Made by a program: the position numbers and the translations under genes. This document shows, piece by piece, positions 42,476 through 50,426 of a DNA stretch of 64,000 nucleotides; the stretch's first letter is position 1, and every line of letters starts with the position of its first letter. The stretch is from positions 91,229 to 155,228 of the IMG/VR virus record IMGVR_UViG_3300032236_001530. The stretch is one strand, 5' to 3'. This DNA comes from a virus. A model generated the notes under the pieces. It had not been told where the DNA came from. It saw nothing but the letters and a program-made list of their open reading frames with translations, and did not search any database.

Positions 42476-43123
42476 TTATTTTTTTAAGTCTTCAGTTTCG
42501 TATTTCCAAATGTAATCTTTATAGTATTTTTGTGTATTATTTAAACATCTTATAATTCCTTCATGTTTGATATTTAATTCACGAGCACACATTCTTATAC
42601 CATCCCATATTTTTATAAAATTACCATCTTTATCATACTGTACTATTTTTTTCTTTTTTCCTTCACCATAAGCGGTTAATTTATCTGAATGATCTTTACT
42701 CAATTTTTTACCTTTATGTGATTCTGATATTCTTTTTCTACATTCATCACTTCTGGTAAGTGTGCCATTTTTCCTTTTTATATCAATAAGCCTTTCAATG
42801 TAATCTTTTGATCTTTTAGCTCCGTTTCCACCATCACCTCCATTTGTACCGTTTGTTAGATTATTTCCTATATTTTTATAAAATTCAATCCAATATATTT
42901 CTCTTTCTTGCCAATCAGAATCAACCACTTCTTCTATAAGAATGATAACTGGTCTGTGATTTAATTTTAATAAAGATTTAATCCAATTATTTTTATGATT
43001 TTTTTCTTTTAGATTTCTAATTGTACAATGTTCATATAATCTTTTCTTTAGATCATTTTTTGTTTTACCAATGTATCTTATATCATCAGATATTGGGTCT
43101 TTTAGTGCGTATATTTTATTCAT
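42476..43123 (-). CDS. GIY-YIG homing endonuclease with NUMOD repeats
   Basis: 215 residues. Residues 1-95 are the nuclease: I-Y-A-L-K, then R-Y-I-G-K-T, H32 region, and E in Q-E-R-E-I-Y-W-I. C-terminal DNA-binding modules follow: S-E-S-H-K-G-K-K-L-S-K-D-H (NUMOD3) and K-K-K-I-V-Q-Y-D-K-D-G-N-F-I-K (NUMOD1). It is free-standing between the aminotransferase and the adenylyltransferase and probably invaded the cluster. Confidence 0.88.
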   Translation of the reverse strand: MNKIYALKDPISDDIRYIGKTKNDLKKRLYEHCTIRNLKEKNHKNNWIKSLLKLNHRPVIILIEEVVDSDWQEREIYWIEFYKNIGNNLTNGTNGGDGGNGAKRSKDYIERLIDIKRKNGTLTRSDECRKRISESHKGKKLSKDHSDKLTAYGEGKKKKIVQYDKDGNFIKIWDGIRMCARELNIKHEGIIRCLNNTQKYYKDYIWKYETEDLKK

Positions 43124-43152
43124 ATTATATATATAAAATATACTAAACCATT

Positions 43153-44055
43153 TTATTTCTCTTTTACATCTTCTAAAAACATTTTTAATAATATTTTGTG
43201 TTCATTTACAATCATATCATCATTCAATTCTTCTATTTTAAAAAACTTCAACTCAGAAACATCATCAGATGGTTCAATTCTACCCCAACCTTTAGTTCCT
43301 TTGTAAAGAATTGTCATAATTTTATCTTCTTCACTTTGATATCTCCAATCTGGTACTTGAGCACTACCAATATATTCAAGACCTGTTATTACTAAGTTTA
43401 CACCCGCATCATCACTAACTTTCCTACGAGCTGTATGTTCATAACTTGTATCTGTTGGTTTAGAAAAACCACCAATAAATCTCCAAGCATCTTCATAAGG
43501 CCTTTTGGCTAAAAGAACTTTATCATTTTCCACAACAGCAACATCCACACAAGGATGTACTTTAGGATATTGATTATAAGCTTGGTAGATAACACCAGCT
43601 CTAAAGTCGGAAGAATCTTTAACCTCTGATGAAACCATTTTTCTAACTTCTGTACCGGATACAAAAGTATATTGGTCTAACTCTTGACAATCAAACTGAC
43701 CGCCACCATTTTTATAATAAGGAATAAATGAATCTCTACCACCATACATAAGAACATCACCTACAGCATACACTTCACGAATTCTTTTATCTAATTCATG
43801 TGACCATCTTTTATCATCACCGAAGTCTGGTAAAGCAAGAATAACAATATCTGGGTAGTGATGTTGAATCATCTTTTTACGGGAATCGTAATCTAGTGGA
43901 TTCTTTTTAGTACCAACAACTTTTGGTACACCTAAAAACAAAATAACTTTTTTATGATTTTTAACTACTTGGTCAATTAAGTAGTGATGAGCTTCGTGTA
44001 GTTCATGAACTTGAAATCGTCCTACTAAGGCTCCTATTGTATAGTTTTTATCCAT
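43153..44055 (-). CDS. nadM: Bifunctional NMN adenylyltransferase/Nudix-like protein (NadM-Nudix type)
   Basis: About 300 residues from ATG 44055; an upstream TTG at 44085 is in frame. The N-terminal domain is a nucleotidyltransferase: A-L-V-G-R-F-Q, then H20-E-A-H23, where the usual H-x-G-H has Ala for Gly, and V-S-G-T-E-V-R-K. It joins NMN and ATP to give NAD+. The C-terminal domain is a Nudix fold, but its box (G-G-F-S-K-P-T-D-T-S-Y-E-H-T-A-R-R-K-V-S-D-D-A-G) lacks the canonical R-E-x-x-E-E residues, so ADP-ribose hydrolysis is doubtful. It is the second enzyme of the salvage pathway with NAMPT. Confidence 0.88.
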   Translation of the reverse strand: MDKNYTIGALVGRFQVHELHEAHHYLIDQVVKNHKKVILFLGVPKVVGTKKNPLDYDSRKKMIQHHYPDIVILALPDFGDDKRWSHELDKRIREVYAVGDVLMYGGRDSFIPYYKNGGGQFDCQELDQYTFVSGTEVRKMVSSEVKDSSDFRAGVIYQAYNQYPKVHPCVDVAVVENDKVLLAKRPYEDAWRFIGGFSKPTDTSYEHTARRKVSDDAGVNLVITGLEYIGSAQVPDWRYQSEEDKIMTILYKGTKGWGRIEPSDDVSELKFFKIEELNDDMIVNEHKILLKMFLEDVKEK

Positions 44056-44132
44056 GATATGATAAATTTGTTTACAAATATACAACTTTTTTAAGAATTG
44101 TTTATTTGAATTTTATTTTTTGTATAAATAAA

Positions 44133-44146
44133 TTTAATATATATAC
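44133..44146 (+). promoter_or_regulatory. Late-type promoter candidate
   Basis: TTTAATATATATAC, four bases before ATG 44151. Confidence 0.55.
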
Positions 44147-44150
44147 TTAT

Positions 44151-45281
44151 ATGATAAAAGGGTATAATGGTTTTTTATTACAACAATTAAAGGCAGAGTT
44201 ATTTTCATTAAATGAAGACATCTTGTATGCATCTAGCGAGCTTATGGTAAAATTAAAAAAGATGGCTGAGATGGATGATAAAGTTGGTGAAATAGCAAAT
44301 GCTATTGTTGATACTATTGAGTCCGAAGATTGGTTTCCAGATGTCGATACTAAACAGAACTTTTTTGATGTAACTGATAAAGAAGATTTTATATCTTTTT
44401 TACCATCTAATAAAGTACCAAAAGATTGGGACCAAGATGATGATCCTGCTTTACCATATAACTCAAAAGGTAGAAGTGAAGTTAAAGTTGGTAAACTTGT
44501 AAGAGCTTTACTTAAAATTGCTGATATTTCAGATAGAGTAGATTCTTCTATAAATGATAAAGATTATGAGGATTTTGTAAATGCTTTCAAATCTCTTAAA
44601 GTTGATACATCTAGAGAATTTAGATTAGTTAACGGTGAAGATATTCACAAATATTATCAAATGAAGAACTATTATTCAAGTCATGGTTCTTTAGGTGGTT
44701 CTTGTATGGCTGATGAAGGTAAAAATACATTCAGAGTTTATACAGAAAATCCAAGAAAAGTTCAATTACTTATTTTAATTGATAGTGATGATAAAATACA
44801 CGGTCGTGCTCTTGTTTGGAAGTTAAAAGAATCTCCTTGTGAAGCTAAATACTTTATGGATAGAGTTTATACTAATGCTGACTCTGATGTAATTAAATTC
44901 AAAGCTTTTGCTGAAGAAAAAGGATTCCTTTATAAACAAAAGAATAATAGTTATGTTGAAGATAACATTAAGTTTATGTATAAAGGCAAACCTTTAATGG
45001 GTGAAGTCAAAGTGAAATTAGACGGTGACTTCAAGAATTATCCATTCATTGATACTATGTGCTTCTTGAGTAAGAAAATGGGTGATTTATCAAATATACC
45101 ATCAAAAGATTGTTACTTCTTACATTCTGTTTCTGGTGATTGTGAAGTGTGTGATAGATGTAATGGTAAGATAATAGAAGAAGATGGAGATTTCTGTAGT
45201 GAATGTGGTTCAGGTATCGAACAGTTAGAAAAATCTGGTATCAAAACTAAAATTGGTGAGAAATTAAAAGATAAAGAATAA
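44151..45281 (+). CDS. Tagged protein with zinc ribbon, paralogue of 26242-28104
   Basis: 376 residues from ATG 44151, chosen over the TTG at 44106 because the tag starts there and the promoter lies between. MIKGYNGFLLQQLKAELFSLNED is a looser tag with an L-N-E site. Residues about 155-255 form the domain shared with the 26242 protein (G-E-D-I, L-G-G-S-C-M, N-P-R, G-R-A-L-V-W-K-L, F-M-D-R-V-Y-T). A C-terminal four-cysteine zinc ribbon (C-E-V-C-D-R-C, F-C-S-E-C-G-S-G) is unique to this copy. Function unknown. Confidence 0.66.
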   Translation: MIKGYNGFLLQQLKAELFSLNEDILYASSELMVKLKKMAEMDDKVGEIANAIVDTIESEDWFPDVDTKQNFFDVTDKEDFISFLPSNKVPKDWDQDDDPALPYNSKGRSEVKVGKLVRALLKIADISDRVDSSINDKDYEDFVNAFKSLKVDTSREFRLVNGEDIHKYYQMKNYYSSHGSLGGSCMADEGKNTFRVYTENPRKVQLLILIDSDDKIHGRALVWKLKESPCEAKYFMDRVYTNADSDVIKFKAFAEEKGFLYKQKNNSYVEDNIKFMYKGKPLMGEVKVKLDGDFKNYPFIDTMCFLSKKMGDLSNIPSKDCYFLHSVSGDCEVCDRCNGKIIEEDGDFCSECGSGIEQLEKSGIKTKIGEKLKDKE

Positions 45282-45776
45282 TTATCTACCAAGATAATTC
45301 ATCAACTCAATCATATTCTTAATAGAGAATCCTAATGACTCTAAGTTTCTAACTGTATCTCTTAAAAATTCAATATAAGATTCAATTAATTCGATACATC
45401 TATCATTTTCTGCGATATGACCGTCAATTAAAATACCTTTTTCACCTAAATTTGTTTTAATACCAAATCCAGTTGCATAGAATACAAACTTATCTTGTCT
45501 TAATTTCTTAATCTTGGTAGTTTCTTTACTTCTTTTATTTAAGAAAAAGTTAATTTGCTCATTAATTTGTTGTCTAAACGACAAAGCAATAGATTGAGCT
45601 TCTAAAATTTGTTTAGAGTTTGATGGGTTACTTAAATCAACAGCTAAAACCTTAAATAACGGCTCAACATTTTTATTCCAATCAGCTCTTTTATCATTAA
45701 AAAATTCTTCTAACTTATCGTTAGTTTCTTTAACCTTGGTTATTCTATCTATTTCTTCTTGATTATAAAGATTCAT
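45282..45776 (-). CDS. UvsY-like recombination mediator
   Basis: 164 residues, helical throughout. The end, I-E-L-I-E-S-Y-I-E-F-L, then L-G-F-S-I-K-N-M-I-E-L-M, follows the pattern of the T4 UvsY C-terminus (…G-F-A-I-K-H-I-Q-D-M). UvsY loads the UvsX recombinase on single-stranded DNA coated by gp32. No uvsX or gp32 is visible in the window. The call is based on this pattern and on size. Confidence 0.5.
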   Translation of the reverse strand: MNLYNQEEIDRITKVKETNDKLEEFFNDKRADWNKNVEPLFKVLAVDLSNPSNSKQILEAQSIALSFRQQINEQINFFLNKRSKETTKIKKLRQDKFVFYATGFGIKTNLGEKGILIDGHIAENDRCIELIESYIEFLRDTVRNLESLGFSIKNMIELMNYLGR

Positions 45777-46203
45777 TATCTGGTAGTATTTTTTTCATTT
45801 GATATGTTCTGTGTAAATTCTTATTATAACAAGAGCTTAAAGCATTTTCTATAACATCTTTTACTTTTGTAGAAACATCTTTGTTTATATATTCTTCTAA
45901 TATACCACTCCATTTATCTACTAACTGTTTATCTTCAATTATAATGTTTTCCATTCCATTATCATGTATCAATTCAATACAAGTATTTCTATTATCAACA
46001 ACTACTTCAATTGAATCTGAGATTCTATAACCTCTTATAGAACCATAGGATTGATTTTTATTGTTATCTTCTTCTGGTTTATCATCAATATTAAAGCTGA
46101 TATAGTAGTATCTATAACCATATTTCATCTTTTTAGTGAAACTGATTCTTTCATCGGATTCATGCTCTAATAGGAAGTGTAAAAATTCATCAATTTCCTT
46201 CAT
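45763..46203 (-). CDS. Hypothetical protein (146 aa)
   Basis: Overlaps the UvsY-like gene by 14 bases and precedes it on the same strand. Mixed alpha/beta, with K-Y-G-Y-R-Y-Y-Y-I-S-F-N and an I-E-L-I-H-D-N-G segment. No family recognised. Confidence 0.6.
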   Translation of the reverse strand: MKEIDEFLHFLLEHESDERISFTKKMKYGYRYYYISFNIDDKPEEDNNKNQSYGSIRGYRISDSIEVVVDNRNTCIELIHDNGMENIIIEDKQLVDKWSGILEEYINKDVSTKVKDVIENALSSCYNKNLHRTYQMKKILPDNESL

Positions 46204-46245
46204 ATTACTTTTATGAAATAAATTTGTATTTGTTTATACTGTATA

Positions 46246-46276
46246 AAAAAACCTCTTAGATTTCTAAGAGGTTTTT
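46246..46276. terminator. Hairpin terminator
   Basis: AAAAAACCTCTTAGA - T - TCTAAGAGGTTTTT, placed just downstream of the 46294-46902 gene. Confidence 0.85.
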
Positions 46277-46293
46277 ATTATAATTTTATATTA

Positions 46294-46902
46294 TTAGTTT
46301 TGAAAGTTATTGAAGCTTTTTATACCACTCATTTCTTCTTCATCTTGCATTTCTTCAGATTCTTCTTCATCTTGCATTTCTTCTTCCATTTCATTATCAT
46401 CCATCATTTCATGTTCGTCCATTTCGTGCTCCATATCGTGTTCAGGATTTTCATGACCAGCTAAGAAATCAAATACTTGCTCTAAGTTTTCAGTAGCAAC
46501 AGAGATATGATCAGAAGCCCAATCATGTTCCATTAAGATAGCATCGATATCTTCACGATCCATAGCTAACAACTCATCAACAAGTCTTTTCATTGTTTCT
46601 AAGTTACCAAAAAACATATAGTTACCTTCTTCTTGGTGTTCTTTTAATGATTTTAATGTTTTAGCTAAATTTAATCTCTTATATTTAGTAGCATCTTTTT
46701 TACCTAATTGAGCACCTGGCTTATTAGGATCTTTATCTTTAGCTTTTAATTTAGCTAATTCGGCATTAATCTCTGATTTAGAGATTTTCTCACCTTCTTT
46801 TTTACCCATAGACTTTTTCAAAGCACCTGGATTTTTGATAGCATCTTGGATCCATTTTTCACCTTTTGCTTCATTAAATGAATTAAATGATTTAATACTC
46901 AT
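46294..46902 (-). CDS. Tagged KWIQ-domain protein with acidic C-terminus (202 aa)
   Basis: The N-terminus M-S-I-K-S-F-N-S-F-N-E-A is a short tag with F-N-E. Residues 15-85 contain E-K-W-I-Q-D-A-I-K-N-P-G-A-L-K-K and a basic helical stretch R-L-N-L-A-K-T-L, a pattern found in many small phage proteins. Residues 150-195 are almost only Glu, Asp, Met and His. The last ten residues, G-I-K-S-F-N-N-F-Q-N, repeat the N-terminal tag, so the protein has tag copies at both ends. Confidence 0.65.
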   Translation of the reverse strand: MSIKSFNSFNEAKGEKWIQDAIKNPGALKKSMGKKEGEKISKSEINAELAKLKAKDKDPNKPGAQLGKKDATKYKRLNLAKTLKSLKEHQEEGNYMFFGNLETMKRLVDELLAMDREDIDAILMEHDWASDHISVATENLEQVFDFLAGHENPEHDMEHEMDEHEMMDDNEMEEEMQDEEESEEMQDEEEMSGIKSFNNFQN

Positions 46903-46923
46903 ATTCAGTTTTTAATTTTTTTT

Positions 46924-46937
46924 TTATATATTAAATT
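46924..46937 (-). promoter_or_regulatory. Late-type promoter candidate (minus strand)
   Basis: AATTTAATATATAA on the minus strand, 21 bases before ATG 46902. Confidence 0.55.
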
Positions 46938-46952
46938 TATATATTGATTTTT

Positions 46953-48113
46953 TTACTTTAATACTGTAACTACTTCTGGGTAGTATTCTGCAATTTCTGG
47001 ATTTTTACCATCATAGTTTATATCAGAAAGTACATACCTCATAGCATTTAATCTACCTATCTTTTTATCATTTGAGTTAATAATAACCCAAGGTGACATT
47101 CTACTTGATGTTTTTGTAAACATTTGGTTTTTGAAGTTACCTATTACTTCCCACTTGTCTAATACTTTAGCATCATTTGGTGAGAATTTCCAATACTTTA
47201 AAGGACTTTGTTGTCTTAGCTCAAATCTTTTGATTTGTTTTTCCTGTGTGATAGAAAACCAGAACTTAATTAGTATTAAACCATTACTTATTAAATCTTC
47301 TTCCCAATCAACAACTTTATCCATAAAGTCTTTATATTGTTCTTCTGTGCAGTAACCCATAGCGGGTTCAACAACAGCTCTATTATACCAACTTCTATCA
47401 AAGAAAACTATTTCACCTGGTTTAGGTAAATGCTTTTCATATCTTCCAAACCAATTTTTCTTTTCTTCTTCGGTTGGTAGACCTAAAGCCACAACTTTAA
47501 ATCCTTTTGGATTCAAATATTCTGTAAATCTTTTAATTGTTGAGCCTTTACCAGCAGAATCTCTACCTTCAAATACAATAGCTACTCTTTTTTGGTTCTT
47601 AATAACCCATTCTTGTAATTTTAATAACTCAACTTGTATTTGGTATTTTTCAGATTCATATTGTTTTCTTGGAAGAATCGAGCCTTCACCACCTGGTATC
47701 TCAAATTGTTCACCAGATTCAGGTTCACCAGCATTTTTTACTTGTTGAATTCTTTCTTCAATTGATTGATAATACTCATCAAATGCTTCTCTTACTTTTC
47801 TTTTAGTATTTCTTTTTCTTAGTTCTAAAATCTGATTTACTTTTCTAAGAAATGCTTCTACGTTTAACTCTTGAATAAATTCTAATGTATATTCATTTGT
47901 TAATTCTCTCATTATAACTTTAATATCAATTTTATCAAAGTTTTTATATTCTATTTTATTAGTAAGTGTGTTATAATGTATATTGGCTAATATGTATGTA
48001 CGATATTCATTAAGTCTAAACATAAAATGTTCTTTTGTAGACTTTAAAGTTGCATCATCTAGTTTAGAGATACTTATTTCTTCATTAATAAATTTATTAA
48101 AATCGAATATCAT
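46953..48113 (-). CDS. ppk2: Polyphosphate kinase 2 (PPK2) with capsid-targeting-like tag
   Basis: 386 residues. MIFDFNKFINEEIS is a clear tag with F-I-N-E. Residues 13-150 are a helical extension not found in typical PPK2. The core has Walker A G183-R-D-S-A-G-K-G190, the E-E-K-K-N-W-F lid, F-F-D239-R-S-W-Y-N-R-A-V-V-E-P and G-Y-C-T. PPK2 enzymes transfer phosphate between polyphosphate and nucleotides, for example to make GTP or ATP from diphosphates. Whether the phage copy makes nucleotides or polyphosphate is unknown. Own promoter at 48132-48143. Confidence 0.92.
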   Translation of the reverse strand: MIFDFNKFINEEISISKLDDATLKSTKEHFMFRLNEYRTYILANIHYNTLTNKIEYKNFDKIDIKVIMRELTNEYTLEFIQELNVEAFLRKVNQILELRKRNTKRKVREAFDEYYQSIEERIQQVKNAGEPESGEQFEIPGGEGSILPRKQYESEKYQIQVELLKLQEWVIKNQKRVAIVFEGRDSAGKGSTIKRFTEYLNPKGFKVVALGLPTEEEKKNWFGRYEKHLPKPGEIVFFDRSWYNRAVVEPAMGYCTEEQYKDFMDKVVDWEEDLISNGLILIKFWFSITQEKQIKRFELRQQSPLKYWKFSPNDAKVLDKWEVIGNFKNQMFTKTSSRMSPWVIINSNDKKIGRLNAMRYVLSDINYDGKNPEIAEYYPEVVTVLK

Positions 48114-48131
48114 AATATAATAAGGTTTGAA

Positions 48132-48143
48132 TTATATATTAAA
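48132..48143 (-). promoter_or_regulatory. Late-type promoter candidate (minus strand)
   Basis: TTTAATATATAA on the minus strand, 18 bases before ATG 48113. Exact consensus. Confidence 0.6.
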
Positions 48144-48151
48144 GTTGAAAA

Positions 48152-49054
48152 TTATATTTTCTTATCGAATAAGTAAAGGTCATAAACAGCATTGCCTTTA
48201 ACTTTCTTAATACTTTTAAGAACTTGACCTGTTGTTGAATCTAAAACCTTATAAACACCGATATTTATACCTTTATCATCTAAAACCTTAACTGTGTTAC
48301 CTGGTTGACCTAAAGCACCTAACACTGCAATATATTTATTACCATAAATACTTTTTAGAAATGATATCTTGGCTGTAGCTATGTCTTTTATATTATTCAC
48401 ATAAGCATTCTCTAATGGTTTGTTTAAGTCTAAAACTGATTCTGTATTTTTTGTTCTAATAGTTACCGATTTTCTTTCCTCATCACCTAAAGTAACTTCT
48501 TCTCTGTTTTGAATTTTATTCTGTGTTAATAATGATTGTTGATTTCTTCTAATTTCATTGAAATCAGCCTTAGCTATGATACCACCTCTCATACCTTTAT
48601 CATTCATGTTATAACCAACCGGTGCTAATCTATAGAATGAACCAGTGAAAGTCATAGAAAGAATTCTATCTGTTCTAAATAAACGCCAGATTTTTTCAGT
48701 GTGTCTCTTTTGTGATACAGACCAACCATTTAAGTGCCAACCTCTTAAAAGTGTTTTACCTTTGGTTGAACGACCTAAAACCATGAAATAGACGGCTCTC
48801 TCATGACCAGCAAAGTGATTATCTTCAGCACCTTTATAGTTAATAAGGAAAATCATACCATATTTAATGGCCTTTATAGCAATCGAATCAGAATATTTTA
48901 TTGGCTCGTTGATTGGAATGTTAGCAATATCCTTTACATTTTTCAATGTAAATCTTGGGATATATTCTTTATCCTCTACTAATTCATAGTTTTCTCTTAC
49001 TATGAACTCAACATCTTTCTTATTATAGTAATCTTTTAATTGAGACAAATTCAT
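48152..49054 (-). CDS. WYL-domain-like protein
   Basis: 300 residues. Residues 65-145 follow the WYL pattern: a strand with I-F-L-I-N-Y-K-G, an R-A-V-Y-F-M-V-L-G-R strand, L-L-R-G-W-H-L-N-G-W, and F-R-T-D-R-I-L-S-M. The C-terminal half is beta-rich (V-L-G-A-L-G-Q-P-G-N-T-V). WYL domains bind ligands or nucleic acid and often regulate defence genes in bacteria. No DNA-binding HTH is visible at the N-terminus, so a role as transcription factor is not supported. Confidence 0.5.
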   Translation of the reverse strand: MNLSQLKDYYNKKDVEFIVRENYELVEDKEYIPRFTLKNVKDIANIPINEPIKYSDSIAIKAIKYGMIFLINYKGAEDNHFAGHERAVYFMVLGRSTKGKTLLRGWHLNGWSVSQKRHTEKIWRLFRTDRILSMTFTGSFYRLAPVGYNMNDKGMRGGIIAKADFNEIRRNQQSLLTQNKIQNREEVTLGDEERKSVTIRTKNTESVLDLNKPLENAYVNNIKDIATAKISFLKSIYGNKYIAVLGALGQPGNTVKVLDDKGINIGVYKVLDSTTGQVLKSIKKVKGNAVYDLYLFDKKI

Positions 49055-49057
49055 ATC

Positions 49058-49070
49058 GTATATATTAATT
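49058..49070 (-). promoter_or_regulatory. Late-type promoter candidate (minus strand)
   Basis: AATTAATATATAC on the minus strand, 3 bases before ATG 49054. Confidence 0.5.
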
Positions 49071-49109
49071 TGTCTTTGTCTAATTATGAGAAATTAAACT
49101 CATATAATG

Positions 49110-49847
49110 TTATTTTTTCAAAAATTTTGATAGTCTTTTTATTCCGATTTCTAAACTTCTTGGATTTATATCACATCCAATATACCTTCTGTTCAAACCT
49201 AGAGCGGCTTCTCCTGTAGTATGTGATCCGGCATAAAAATCGGCTACTAAGTCTCCTTCATCTGAAGATGATTTGATAATTCTTTCTATTAAAGACTTTG
49301 GTTTCTGAGTATCATAACCAACTCTTTCCTTTTTATCATTTTGACCTAATATATTCATTTGCCAAACATCACCAATTACTTTGCCTTCTGGGTGGTAGTA
49401 TTTTTCTTTCTCATAGCCTCTTGGTGCGGTTAAAGAGTAAGGTTCTCTAACTGGATTGAATTTATACTTATCAGTTTTTGAATATCGATAAATTATATCG
49501 TGTCTTTTACCAAAGTCGGACTTTTTTCTTGGTGCTGTATTATAAAACCAAATGATTTCATTTCTCATATTATCATATCCAAAGATATCATCCATAATAC
49601 AACGAATCCAATGATTAATTTTAGTATCCATTTGTAAATAGATTGTACCGGTGCTTTTTAAAATACGGTGCATTTCTTTTATACGGGGTATATAATGTTC
49701 ATCTATATCTGATTTAATTGGCTTTAAGTCTTGATAGTCAGAAAATTTACGACCAGTACCATATAGAATATCACAGTATATAAGATCAATAGAATTATCC
49801 TCTATTGATTTCATAAATTCTAAATTATCTTGGCATTCTATTCTCAT
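49110..49847 (-). CDS. DNA methyltransferase (amino-MTase) with non-canonical motifs
   Basis: 245 residues of the beta-type order: catalytic motif I-Y-C-D-I-L-Y-G-T-G near residues 23-32, where most N6A/N4C enzymes have D-P-P-Y, then a target region with W-F-Y-N-T-A-P-R-K, T-Q-K-P-K-S-L-I-E-R-I, and the SAM motif D-F-Y-A-G-S-H-T-T-G-E-A-A in place of D-x-F-x-G-S-G-T. A R-R-Y-I-G-C-D-I-N strand follows. It probably methylates adenine or cytosine at specific sites to protect the phage DNA. No restriction partner is next to it. Confidence 0.82.
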   Translation of the reverse strand: MRIECQDNLEFMKSIEDNSIDLIYCDILYGTGRKFSDYQDLKPIKSDIDEHYIPRIKEMHRILKSTGTIYLQMDTKINHWIRCIMDDIFGYDNMRNEIIWFYNTAPRKKSDFGKRHDIIYRYSKTDKYKFNPVREPYSLTAPRGYEKEKYYHPEGKVIGDVWQMNILGQNDKKERVGYDTQKPKSLIERIIKSSSDEGDLVADFYAGSHTTGEAALGLNRRYIGCDINPRSLEIGIKRLSKFLKK

Positions 49848-49860
49848 ATTAAAATTATTT

Positions 49861-49890
49861 AAAACAAAAAGAGAGACTCTAAGTCTCTCA
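49861..49890 (-). terminator. Hairpin terminator (minus strand)
   Basis: Stem GAGAGACT - CTA - AGTCTCTC with a T tract on the minus-strand side, downstream of the lipoprotein gene. Confidence 0.75.
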
Positions 49891-49911
49891 GTTTTTTAGT
49901 TAGTCAGCTAA

Positions 49912-50091
49912 TTACTTAGCAGCTTTAACAGCTGTATCAACTGCTTTTGTAGCTGTTGTATCAACAGATTTTGCTGTTGTGTCAACTGCTACCTTAGTAG
50001 AGTCAGATGTTGAAGTTGAAGTTTTTTCAGCTCCGCTACCGCAAGAAGCTAAAATTGCTGATGCTAAAAGCACGAACGCGATTTTTCTCAT
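49912..50091 (-). CDS. Small lipoprotein (59 aa)
   Basis: Frame from ATG 50091. The signal peptide M-R-K-I-A-F-V-L-L-A-S-A-I-L-A-S-C ends in a lipobox (L-A-S-C17), so the mature protein is lipid-anchored. The rest is Thr/Ala/Ser/Lys-rich with repeats of the V-D-T-T/A-V-K type. It could be an outer-membrane spanin partner, a superinfection-exclusion lipoprotein or a surface decoy. Ends at the terminator. Confidence 0.7.
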   Translation of the reverse strand: MRKIAFVLLASAILASCGSGAEKTSTSTSDSTKVAVDTTAKSVDTTATKAVDTAVKAAK

Positions 50092-50224
50092 AATTGTTGT
50101 TTTTTTTGTTTTGTTTTTAATTATTAAAGTTATTGAATATTATATATCATTTTTTTATTCTTTTGTTTTAAAAAGTAGTAAAATATTTTTTATATATACT
50201 ACAATACAAATATACAAAAGATTT

Positions 50225-50425
50225 ATGAAACACCTAAAAAAATATGAAAGTTTTGAATTGGCTCAAGAAGAAATTGATCCAAAACCAAGCTATTACTACA
50301 GTTGTGATGAATGTGATAACATCTGGAAAGATGACGAAGAATGTAAGTCTTGTAAACACTGTGATTCTGATGAAATAGAGGAATTACATGAAGAAGAGTG
50401 GAATGAATTAAATAAATCAAAATAA
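50225..50425 (+). CDS. Tag-like small zinc-ribbon protein (66 aa)
   Basis: From ATG 50225: M-K-H-L-K-K-Y-E-S-F-E-L-A-Q-E-E is tag-like. Two cysteine pairs (C-D-E-C and C-K-S-C-K-H-C) form a zinc ribbon. The C-terminus is acidic. It lies in the same frame as a longer open frame that starts in the lipoprotein region, but the ATG with the tag is the likely start. The next gene starts one base after its stop. Confidence 0.6.
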   Translation: MKHLKKYESFELAQEEIDPKPSYYYSCDECDNIWKDDEECKSCKHCDSDEIEELHEEEWNELNKSK

Positions 50426-50426
50426 T

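Noticed and set aside
49979-50425. Longer plus-strand frame of 148 codons ending with the zinc-ribbon protein
   Set aside because: Its first part is antisense to the clear lipoprotein gene; the tag-like ATG at 50225 is the better start.
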